Shown one piece after another: positions 17,789 through 28,400 of a DNA stretch of 40,532 nt. The translations under genes and the position numbers were made by a program. Under the pieces are notes generated by a model. The model was not told the DNA's origin. It was given only the letters and a program-made list of their open reading frames with translations, and ran no database searches. The stretch is from a virus, in the IMG/VR virus record IMGVR_UViG_3300028114_000035, positions 1-40,532 of that record, one strand, 5' to 3'. Positions within the stretch are counted from its first letter, which is position 1. Every line of letters starts with the position of its first letter.

Positions 17789-19330
17789 TTAGAATTCTAA
17801 AATAATTTTTATATCTTCTCTTTGTTGAGATGCTCTGGTAACTGACCCTCTATTGTCTACATAAAGCACTTCTCCACTCTTGTTATTTATGTCTGGACTA
17901 GATAACCCAGAATTAAAACTCTGCCCCAAATAATACTCTACTGATCCAACAGTAACTGTGGATCCATTGAATGATGTATCTATTGGATATGAGTTTGCTC
18001 CTATTACAAAATTAGTTGAAGTATCAAATTCATTTTGATCATAAACTGTTGCTGTTTGAATTCCACTTGAACTATTTGCATATTGATAATCAATAGTAAT
18101 TATATTTCCAACTGCATAAGTATCTAGATAATTAGTTCTTGGTTGTATATATTTTAATATTTGTGTGGTTGAATCAAAACTCACTAAAGTACCAACTCCA
18201 TTTGAAGATGTTTGAGTAATTTTAGAATCTACTGGATCTAAAATTACAGAAGTATTCATTTTTGCTGCATAAATTCCAGAACCACTACTTCCTGTAAAAT
18301 TACTATTTGATCCAAATGTTTTTATGTTTTTAACTAATCCAATTCTTGAAAATTGATTTCCAATTATAAAATCTGGATTAGTTGGATCATTTTCAATTCT
18401 ACTGTAGATTAAAACTCTAGTAGCTCCTAATTCAGTATATGGATTAGATCCGTGTCCACCAGGAGGAGGGATGATTACATTAAATATTGCTTTTTCTCCT
18501 GATAATGGTGGTAGTACAGAATCTAAATCTAAAGTTGCATATGTATACTCTAATCCACCAACAGTCACTTCAACAGATACTGGTTTGGATTCCTCATCAA
18601 AAATAACACTAGCTTCTCCACCAAAACCATCTCCTTTTATTGGAACACCAGATAATGTTCCAACATAATTATATTGAGCTTGTTTTTCTATCAAGATAGT
18701 TTGTATTTGTCCATTAAATGCATTAGACCTAATTCTAGTTATTTCTGCATTGGATGTAGTTGTCCAATCATTTGGAATTGCAATATAATTAGTAGAATCA
18801 AATTTTAAAACATCTGCTGGACTTAAAGTATACAAATATTTCCAAACATAACCATCACTTTCCTTTCTTGGGGAAATATCTGTATGTAATGGTTCTTGAG
18901 TTGATACAACTCCTTGATTTTGATTAGCAGGAGATGATCCATTATTAAGACAAATATAAACTCTATAATCTCTATTGATTATGTAATATTGAGAATCATA
19001 TAATCTAGTTGCAGATGCAACTGCAGAAAGATTATAAACGCTATAATCATGTCTATACATATCATATTTTCTTCCTGTTATCCATTGGAGTTTTGGAATT
19101 ACCCTTATGACATCAGAAGAGTTAACCTTCTTTACTCCCAAAATAGTGTCTCTATATGAATTTAAATATAGATCATTGTCTATAGGACTTGGTTGAGAGT
19201 TGTCCCAATCTGAGTCAAAATCAGTTGCATTTGGAAACCCAAGAAAAATATAATAAGAACCAGTAGAAATATCACTAATGAAATTACTACAATTCAATAA
19301 TCTTATTTTATCAGTAACTATCGCTGGCAT
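17789..19330 (-). CDS. 8: Baseplate wedge protein gp8
   Basis: 513 residues. Features shared with T4 gp8 (334 residues) are an early aromatic glycine motif (YYIFLGFPNATDFDSDWDN), YRVYICLNNG, DGYVWKYLYTLSPADVLKF with NYIAIP, and the C-terminus SGEVLYVDNRGSVTRASQQREDIKIILEF. The last compares with SGEMIYMENR...EEINILFTF in T4. It is longer because of about 180 extra residues in the middle, as is usual in cyanophages. Gp8 is a dimer in each of the six baseplate wedges and binds the proteins encoded around it. A late-promoter-like box lies about 22 bp upstream, and no strong ribosome site is visible. Confidence 0.88.
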   Translation of the reverse strand: MPAIVTDKIRLLNCSNFISDISTGSYYIFLGFPNATDFDSDWDNSQPSPIDNDLYLNSYRDTILGVKKVNSSDVIRVIPKLQWITGRKYDMYRHDYSVYNLSAVASATRLYDSQYYIINRDYRVYICLNNGSSPANQNQGVVSTQEPLHTDISPRKESDGYVWKYLYTLSPADVLKFDSTNYIAIPNDWTTTSNAEITRIRSNAFNGQIQTILIEKQAQYNYVGTLSGVPIKGDGFGGEASVIFDEESKPVSVEVTVGGLEYTYATLDLDSVLPPLSGEKAIFNVIIPPPGGHGSNPYTELGATRVLIYSRIENDPTNPDFIIGNQFSRIGLVKNIKTFGSNSNFTGSSGSGIYAAKMNTSVILDPVDSKITQTSSNGVGTLVSFDSTTQILKYIQPRTNYLDTYAVGNIITIDYQYANSSSGIQTATVYDQNEFDTSTNFVIGANSYPIDTSFNGSTVTVGSVEYYLGQSFNSGLSSPDINNKSGEVLYVDNRGSVTRASQQREDIKIILEF

Positions 19331-19351
19331 TTGTTTTTGTTACTTTATTGT

Positions 19352-19359
19352 TATTTATT
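19352..19359 (-). promoter_or_regulatory. Late promoter-like box AATAAATA before gene 8
   Basis: Minus-strand AATAAATA, one base from the T4 late consensus, overlapping the stop codon (19358-19360) of the preceding gene and 22 bp before the gene 8 ATG. Confidence 0.45.
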
Positions 19360-22300
19360 AGTTCTTTCTGTAGAAAGTGAGTGGGATAGTATTTATCCCA
19401 ATAGGAGATGATGAATATGAGGTTATTCCTAAGAAAAGATTTCCAGAAGATGTTGAAATTCCTAGTGATGGAGATCCTATATTAATAATACTAGATCCAA
19501 TTGATACAATAGTAACTCCAATTGATATGTAAGATGCTTCAATAAAATCACCAACTTGAATTAATGATCCTATACCAGCATTTGTATTGATTCCAATTAT
19601 GTTTGTACAGAACCCACTAAATGTTCCATTTGTGGTAGTAATACCAACTGTTTGAATTCCAGGATTAACATCATAATTAAAGGAAATTATAGAAATGCTA
19701 CTTATTCCTGAAGATAATTTTTCTCTACTTTTAGATACTATTTCTCCATAAATGATACTATCTGCTTTTTGTGGAGTCCATACTAGAGTCCTTCTTTGTG
19801 ATGAAGATGCAGACAATCCTCTGTTTGTATAAACCTCAGTTCTTAAAGTATCTGAACTAACAACTCTTAAAGCTGTTCTTTTTTTCTGTTCAACTGGTAT
19901 TGTCTCAAATATATCTCTTTGAATTAGTAATGAATCACCTTCTTTAACATCAGTTTGAGGTTGGAAAAATTCAGCATCCCCTTCATATCCAGTGTAAAAA
20001 TAAACTTTAACTGTACTTCCAAGAGGAGGTGCTTCTGTAAATTCTAATTGAGAACCTCCTAAAAATATGTATGACACATTTGGGATTTGAAGAACATCAT
20101 TGACAAAAATCAATAAATTGTATGATAAATCAATCCCAGAAGCAAGATCTGATTCTAAACTAGTTCTTCTAGTAACTAATCCTAATTCAGTATTTACTGT
20201 TTCAAATAATGTAAATATTCTTCTTCGTCCATTTACTTTATCTGTTAAGTCATTGAGTTTTCTTAATTGTCCAACATTCCATGCAGAAAAATCATCTTTT
20301 CCAACTTCTTCAACTGTAATTTTTAATTTATCATTATTTGTTTGAGTTGATAATCCTAAGGTTCCAGTGGGAGTTAATACTTCTGCAATTTTATAATTAT
20401 ATCCTCTATTTGTGAATGATAGATTTGAAATTTCTCCAAATTGGTCAATATCAAAACTAACAGAGGCTCCCACTCCTGCAACAGAACCAGTTAATGGCAC
20501 ATTGTCATATGTGGCAGGAGCATCAAATTTAACTATGTACTTATATTCATACTTGCTCACTGGAGTACTAGAAGTGTGTAAAGTGCCTATGGTGTCAAGT
20601 TGTCCTCTTATAGTTCCAGTGAGTGAACTAGTTGCATTATCTAATCCAGTATATTTTATTACTTCAGAATCTATAAGAACAAATCCAGGATTGTCAACAC
20701 TTACTAATTGTCCTCTAAAATATTCAAAATCAGATGTTGTTCCAACTCCTACTGGTGTTCCATTTGGATCTAGTTCATTTATTGTTGAACTTAAAGTGGT
20801 TGGTGTTATGTTATACTGATATCCAGATCCACCAGTCAATATACCAACTCCAGTTATAATTCCAACAGAATTTGGATATGCTATACCTTTAGCACCAGAC
20901 CCTGGAAGATCTGCATCTTCAATGTCAATATAATATGTGGTTATTCCAGTCCTATACCCAGATCCTTGATTTCCTATGTAAATATTTGATATTGTTCCTG
21001 CAGCAGAAACAATTGCAAATCCAGTTGCTGGTATTAGAGGTTGATACAAAGATCCACTACTAGTTCCATAGGAAACTATTATTCCACCTCTTGGGAGTCC
21101 TTTTACATTGACATCATAGGATTTAAAATCACCAGATCCTTTAAAATCAATAAAAGTTTGACCAGTTGATCCAACTCCAACTTGTCTATATTCAAAAGCT
21201 TCTTCTGATTCTGGATATTGAAATACATTATTAATCAAAACAATTCCATTATCTGAACTTATTCCTACAGTACTTATGCCTGAAGTTTTTAATTCAAAAG
21301 AACTAGTTATTCCAGTAAATTGTTCAGAAATATCATCAAATACATAATTGCCATCATAATTAGATCTTAAAAATACTCTTCCTTGAAAAGAACTATTTTC
21401 TGCTGGTATTATTAAAAATAATTGAAATGATGCAACTACAAACTCATTTCCACTATTTGTTGAAAAATCTATTGAAACATTATTAAATGAATTGAATAGG
21501 GTAGTGGCAAATTTAAATGTGTTATTAGAACTTCTAATTAAATAGTAAACAGTACCATTTACTAATTCTACTGGAGGATTTTCTGAATAGAAAACTGCCT
21601 GACTTCCAGTAATAATATTAAACTCATTACCAGTAAAATAAGTAAAACTATTTTGACTAAAATCAATATCAGATGTGGGAATAGTTAGATTTATTTTTTT
21701 TGATTCTAATGGAGCATCAGAAAAGTATATTACATCTTTAGATATATTATAAGTGCCACTTAAAAGTGTTGCTGGTGTTTGAGTTATTATTCCAGTAAAA
21801 TTAATTTGTGGAGTTCCCATCAATGCAACTCCTCTTGAAATGGATACATTTTTTGTAGTATAATTTATTGCTGATATTTTTACAATTTCGCTTTCGTTAT
21901 TTTGATAAATTTTCAAAAAAGATCCTAATCTAACATTTTGTAAAGTATCTAAAGTGGCTGATGTGTTTGTGAAAGTTACTATGCCTACTGTAGAACCAAC
22001 CGCAAGAGGTGATTGAATTATATTATTAATTGCAATTAAACACTTTGAATTTTGTTTCTCTGCCAATAGAGTATGAGCAGAACCAATTCCAGTAGTTGTT
22101 ATACCAACATAATTTCCAGATAAAGCTAAAGAAGATGCTAAAGCAACTCGTATAGTGTCTTTATCTAAAACAATTGGGTAAACTATATTTGGTAAATATG
22201 TACTAAAACCAATATTTCCTGGACTAGTTGTAGTTATTCCAATAGAAGATCCAGCCCCTGGACTGTAAATTAATTTTTCTCCAGTACTAAAAAAATGATC

Positions 22301-22456
22301 TTTAACTGTAATTTTATCAGAGGTTATTCCAACTATGTTTGGATTTGATCCATTAAAAGTTTTATAAAAAACTGGTTCTCGTTCATGTCTTATAGGAAAA
22401 GAAGTCCTTCCATAAATTGCAGGAGTATAAATTGCACCAACGTCAGAAACAGGCAT
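19358..22456 (-). CDS. Large baseplate-associated structural protein (1032 aa)
   Basis: Begins MPVSDVGAIYTPAIYGRTSFPIRHEREPVFYKTFNG. Most of it consists of beta-rich repeats with many GIT/VGI motifs and with Gly-Tyr repeats (NQGSGYRTGITTYYI, GGSGYQYNITPTTL, NRGYNYKIAEVL) like those in the 2777-residue protein and in gp14. Near residues 770-860 there is a recognisable segment, GRRRIFTLFETV followed by YNLLIFVNDVLQIPNVSYIFLGGSQLEFTEAPPLGSTVKVYFY, a beta motif common in cyanophage tail proteins. It lies where T4 gene 7 or its end would be (between 6 and 8), and T4 gp7 is also 1032 residues, but I see no clear sequence match to it. Probable wedge component; exact role unknown. Confidence 0.82.
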   Translation of the reverse strand: MPVSDVGAIYTPAIYGRTSFPIRHEREPVFYKTFNGSNPNIVGITSDKITVKDHFFSTGEKLIYSPGAGSSIGITTTSPGNIGFSTYLPNIVYPIVLDKDTIRVALASSLALSGNYVGITTTGIGSAHTLLAEKQNSKCLIAINNIIQSPLAVGSTVGIVTFTNTSATLDTLQNVRLGSFLKIYQNNESEIVKISAINYTTKNVSISRGVALMGTPQINFTGIITQTPATLLSGTYNISKDVIYFSDAPLESKKINLTIPTSDIDFSQNSFTYFTGNEFNIITGSQAVFYSENPPVELVNGTVYYLIRSSNNTFKFATTLFNSFNNVSIDFSTNSGNEFVVASFQLFLIIPAENSSFQGRVFLRSNYDGNYVFDDISEQFTGITSSFELKTSGISTVGISSDNGIVLINNVFQYPESEEAFEYRQVGVGSTGQTFIDFKGSGDFKSYDVNVKGLPRGGIIVSYGTSSGSLYQPLIPATGFAIVSAAGTISNIYIGNQGSGYRTGITTYYIDIEDADLPGSGAKGIAYPNSVGIITGVGILTGGSGYQYNITPTTLSSTINELDPNGTPVGVGTTSDFEYFRGQLVSVDNPGFVLIDSEVIKYTGLDNATSSLTGTIRGQLDTIGTLHTSSTPVSKYEYKYIVKFDAPATYDNVPLTGSVAGVGASVSFDIDQFGEISNLSFTNRGYNYKIAEVLTPTGTLGLSTQTNNDKLKITVEEVGKDDFSAWNVGQLRKLNDLTDKVNGRRRIFTLFETVNTELGLVTRRTSLESDLASGIDLSYNLLIFVNDVLQIPNVSYIFLGGSQLEFTEAPPLGSTVKVYFYTGYEGDAEFFQPQTDVKEGDSLLIQRDIFETIPVEQKKRTALRVVSSDTLRTEVYTNRGLSASSSQRRTLVWTPQKADSIIYGEIVSKSREKLSSGISSISIISFNYDVNPGIQTVGITTTNGTFSGFCTNIIGINTNAGIGSLIQVGDFIEASYISIGVTIVSIGSSIINIGSPSLGISTSSGNLFLGITSYSSSPIGINTIPLTFYRKN

Positions 22457-22464
22457 TTTTAAAA

Positions 22465-22472
22465 TATTTATT
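22465..22472 (-). promoter_or_regulatory. Late promoter-like box AATAAATA before the 1032-aa gene
   Basis: Minus-strand AATAAATA overlaps the stop codon (22471-22473) of the 2777-residue gene, only 9 bp before the next ATG. If active, the transcript would have almost no leader; no ribosome site is seen in the gap. Confidence 0.35.
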
Positions 22473-25400
22473 AGGTGTTTGGAGATAATATAGATTTTCT
22501 AACTATCTTAAAATTATAATTTGCAGATTCACTTGGAGTGAATGCAAGTAAATATTCTCCAGGAGAGGGATTATATATGGTTTCAATTGCAAATTCTTCA
22601 CTGTCCATGTCACCAGCAAATCCATAAACTGTATTGTTATTATAATCTTCAAAATGCACTGAATTTATTTGGAATATGGATCTTGATGTTGCTAATCCAA
22701 CTGTTTTTTCTGCTTCTATGATATATTTTGTTGAACAAAAATCACTTGAAACTGTTGATATAGAAACTTGAGAAGATCCATTATAAATGTATTTTTCACT
22801 AGTTAATACTGTAAGTTCATTTATAACTTGATTTGGAGAAACATTATTGGTATTTAATATTTGAAAATTAGTATGTACAGTGATTCCAATTCCAGAAACT
22901 GGAGTAAATTTAAATTGAACATCAGATCCACTAACGCCAATATCAAAAGATCCTAGTTCTAAAGTCTTTTGTTCAGCAAAGACATTGTAGTCAATATTAT
23001 TTCCAACATCTTTTATAAATGAAAACTCAAATGAATTTCTCACCTTTTTGGGAGAAGAAGAAACTCCTATAAATCCAATTCCAGAAGTTAAGTCAGACAA
23101 TGGATAACTGTAAATAATTTCTGCAGTAGGAGACATTGTTGATGGATATTGAACTGTTTTTTCAATATTACATACATATCCATATGATGTGGTTGCAATT
23201 CCAACTGATACTGGTGCACTATCTTTAATTGCTCTTATTGCATAACTATTAAAAATATTTCTAGGAACAAAATTGATAATTATGTTGTCTGTGTCAGTTG
23301 AATCAACTGTTGCTGAAATTTCTCCTGATGGAAAATTAATAGATCCAGATGCAGTATAAAAATCATAATAATATGCATATGATGTTAGATTAATAATATT
23401 GTCAGTTCTAGTAACCATCAAATCAAAAACTTGTGGTTTTTCAAAATCACCAAAAAATGATATTGTTGTTCCAACAAAGAAGAAATATTTCAATACAATT
23501 TCATTATTTGTATTTACTGTATCAATTGGAATTGTAACAAATGGAGAATTGTCAGTATCAAATAAATTAGAAATATCATCTATAGAAAGAACTCTATTAT
23601 TTCTAGATAAGAGATAATCTGAAAGTTTTTTGGTTCCAAATTTTAAATATTCTGAATATAATCCATCAGTATCATCTATATCTTCTTCAATGACCATATC
23701 AAAATTAGAGACTGATGTAACATCAGTTTCTGACACTAAAGCAACATTTACCAATGAAGTTGCATCAGAAGTAACAGTTAATGTTTTTGCAATTCCAACA
23801 GGAAGTTCAGATTCTACTAATAAATCTCCAAACTGTTTATATCCAGAAACATGAGCAACATCTGAAACTATTGCACCCCATTCATCAATAGATTTGTTGC
23901 TTTTTAAACTATATGCAAAATTTTGATAATAATCATTATCTTGTAATTTTTGTAAAATACTAGATAGATTTCCTCTAAAATCTCTCCAACCAATTTTTTC
24001 AGTTACACTAGAATTTACTTTCAAATCAGCATCAAAAATTTCTATTGATTGGACCTCTGCTTTACTTAATGATATTTTTCCTGATATTAAGTCTCCCTTT
24101 GATACATTAGAAGCAGAATCAAACTTAAGTACTTCTAAAATTGGTTCATTTTTATCGTTATCTATAATTTTATTTCCAGAAACTTCTTCGTTATTTGTAA
24201 ATGAAGACTTCTCTAAAGTTGCTGATACTTTAACTAAATCATCATATTTACAAACAATTGCATTATATGTTGATGAATTAAAAACTCCAGGAAATTCAGT
24301 TGTTTGATACCTTACTATAGCTGCATCTGGAGCACTAAAATTTGGATTAGTAAAGGTTACAGTAAATGTTTCATAATTATAGTCAGAACTATTAAATCCA
24401 GATCCTCCAGAAGAAATAATACTTTCAATAAAAATTTCATCTCCAATTTCAATTGGCAATGGATTTGAAGTTGAAAAACCAGATAATGGAGTTTGTAAGG
24501 TTAAATCTACATCATATGGACCAGCTCCACTAACAGAAGCACTAAGAATTTTAATTCCATTACTATTGTTAATTGATATAATAGTATTATCTGTTGATTT
24601 TAAATTTGAAGATGAATCTACAATAGTTACACTATCTATAGATTGTGATTTTAAAGTTACTGCAGCAGAAAATAGACTATCTATAGATCCAGTTACTTTA
24701 TTGAAGAGTATTAATGTTGGTGGATAAAGATACTTTCTTCCAGGTTCCAATATTTCTAGTTTTGAAACTTTATAATTATTTTTGGTTCTTATTGCAGTAA
24801 ATAAGGTTGATATTGGAGAAAGAGTTTTATCACTAGAATAAACACTTTCTTTGTTGACAATATCTATAGACTTAATTTTTCCTATGCTAGTTGTTTTAGG
24901 ATATAAATTAACTCCCTTCCCAGAATCAGTAATAATATTTTTTATTTCTGGTAGTTTTTGATAATTAGATCCACCATATAATAATCTTACTGAAGATATT
25001 GGACCTTTTATTCCAACATCTAAAACATTATAACTTAAATCAGATAATACACTAGTGTATGATGGTCTTTCTGGAAATGTGGGCAAATTATAAACAAAAG
25101 TAGTACTAGTAACTCCAATGACTTTACTTTGTAAATTATAAACACTATCTTCAATTTTTAATTGATTATTATTTTTAATAGTCAGGTCTTGATAAATTTC
25201 ATCATCAGTAGTAATGTTTGTTAAGTTGTAATATAATAATTTTGGTGTAAATTCTGTAATTTGTAGAGTTAATTCAGTTTCTGTTTTAATTACTTCTATT
25301 CCTTCTTCATTGCCAAAATATGGATTTCTGAAAATATCATCACTATACAGATTAAAATCCTTTCCTGATATGCTTGGGTCAGTAAGAGAAAATACTACAG

Positions 25401-28400
25401 ATTCATTTGCATAGGATCTAATTCTTGGATTAATTTGACCATCTATTAAAACTCTTTTTGATGATGCACCATATCCAACCACATAGGTTGTTGTTACACC
25501 TGAAGTTACATTAAATTCAATATTATTATCTACATCCAATCCATGACTAGATGCTGCAGATACATTTACATTAATTTGAGTCGCACTTCCAGTTACTATA
25601 TTTCTTTGTGTTTTAAATTTATGTAAATTTCCAGTTCCAACTGCATTGTATTTCAATAAAGCATCTTTATTTTTAACATCTTTAATATCCTGTACTAGTC
25701 CAACAATATCTGGAGATATTTTAACAATGTATAGACTTGGTAAATCAACTAAAGGACCAGCATTTGATACTATTGTAGAAGCATTAGTAGTATAGATTAC
25801 CTTTTCTCCATCTCTAAATGGATTGAAAGGTAAAAATATTCCACCATGCTCAATATACTTAGTAATTGAAACTCCATATCCTAATGGAGATACTGTTAGA
25901 GTATTTCCAACTCCAGCAGAACTGCTTATTCCAACAGAAACTGATTGTGAAGGATTGAAATAATAAGAGTCATCAAGTTCAGTTAAAGGTAATGATAATT
26001 TTGGATATGAGAATGTAAATTTAGTTACAAAATCAGAAACAGTTGAGCTAATTGCATATCCAGGAGATCCAGATTGTCTCAATACATTTAATCTATTATT
26101 TAACTTATCTACTCCAACAACAGTAAGAGTTTCTGTTCCTATTGTTAATTGATCATCAACTCTATATCCTAGAACAGGAGATTTTATTTTGATACTAGTA
26201 ACAATTCCAGTAGTTGCAACATTAGAGAGAGATTCAGTTAAGATAGTAGAAGGATACTCTACATTTATCCTTCTAAATCCCTCCAACTCAGAATAATCAG
26301 TTGTGGAAATTCCAGAAATGTTTATAAAGGTTTGTGATTTGAAATTATGTGCTGTAGTGGCTATTCCAAGAATACCAGACTCAATTGAGACAAATTTAAC
26401 ATCATTAAATGTTGTTATTCCTGCAGATATAGTTACAATTCCAACTCCAGAAATTTTAGATACTTCTGCTACAGCTCCCAGTCCACCAAGATCAGAATCA
26501 TAAAATTCAATTCTATCTCCAATTTCATAATCAGTTCCACCATCTACTACATCAATGGAATTAATTTTCCCAGTTGAAACTGATGTTACTATGGCATCAA
26601 TTCTATTTTCAGAAATTACATTTTCAAAATATTCATAGTAATGTTCTTTATCATCAACTCTGTATGGTTTAGTATATTTAACTATACCTAATTCATTAAA
26701 ATCTAAATCTTGATTTTGAGTTAATATAAAATTTGAACCCTCTGGAATGTAATTATAAGTATTTCCTATTACGTATGGAAAAACAGGATTTCCACTAGAA
26801 TCTATAGTGCAGTAATATGCATATATTCCTCTTGGATATTCTGGTGTTATTGCAAATCTTCCATTATTTTCATCTAATGTCCCAGAATTGGTAAATGTAT
26901 AATCTTCAATAGCATCTAAAGTAGGATGTGGACTGATTTTATTTCTAACATATCCACTTAGCATTCTAATAACATTTCCAGACCCATCTGTGTTTTCATA
27001 TGCATATGGTCCATAAATTGGACATCCATCATAAGCCCAACCTATAATTGGAGAATGTTTTGTTGAAATTATCCCAAAAGTATTAATTAAATTAGAATCT
27101 AAGAAAAATACACCAAAAGTGTTTCCAAATTTTGAATACTTAGATCCAAATAAATAACCATTAGATAAATTTGATGTACCCAATTTAGCAACTTCATTCA
27201 GTGTCCAAGAAGTTATCTCTGCACTAACTAAAAGATCTTTTCCCTTGTTTATGATTTGAATGGATGTATCAGAAGATGCGTATCCAACTCCACCATTAAT
27301 TATTTTAACATCTGTAATTTGCCCACTGTTTGTGACTGCAGTAATATTGGCTCCATATCCTTGTCCAGATATAATTAAATCAAAATCATTAAAATAATTT
27401 TCTCCTGCATTTTTAACTATAACTTTAGTTATTTTTCCATCTTCAACCTGAGGTTGAAATTCAGCATTTTCACCCTCTAAAACAGAAATTCTTGGTTTTT
27501 TCTGATAATTTACAATATTTTTTACACCAAGAGTCACTGTTGCTGGAGATGCCAATCCTCTTTGAACTTTTAGTGATTTTACATATCCATCAACTATAGG
27601 AATAATAGTTGCTCCATATCCAACAATACTGGATGAAGTTTTTTTGAATCTACCATTAACCTGAACTTCAATTGGTGGATACTGTATAAAATATGTTGTT
27701 GCAAAATCTAAGCTAATTATGTTTAGAATATTAGTTCTTTGAATATTAGTAGAAAGTCTAAAACTATTATTGTCTAATTTATCAATATAATATATTTGTC
27801 CTGGAGTTGCCCCATCAAGAGGAGTTCCAATTTGAGTTATTATAACTTCTTCTCCATTTTGATACCCATGATCATTAAAATAAAAAATATTATCATATAC
27901 ATTAATATCTTCTACTCCAAATGATAATTTTTTATACTTAAACCCACTTACAATACCAACAATATTAACTTTATCTATTACTTGAATTTTTTCTAAAGAT
28001 CTAAATTTTTGCACTCCTCCACCAGTAGTTCTGATATTAATTAAATTATTTTTAATTAAAGCATCATTTTTACTTAAAGCTAATCTGAAAGAAGTTCCTG
28101 CTCCAACTTCAGACACATAATAAACTGATTGATCTAATAAAGTACCATCAGAAACTATAGTGCCAATTCCAATTGGAAATGTATTATTTGTTTCATAAAC
28201 TACTGCTTCGCCTTCAGTAAACCCATGATTTTTTTCAAATCTAAAATCATTAGTTATTGTCCTAACAACTGAGGCTCTAGTGGTTGAATTGAATTCAATT
28301 TCATTATCAATATATTTCATTTTTACTCTGGTTGGAACATCCTTTACATTTCCCCCAGATACAGTTACTGTTGGTTCACTCTCATAATTATATCCTGGAT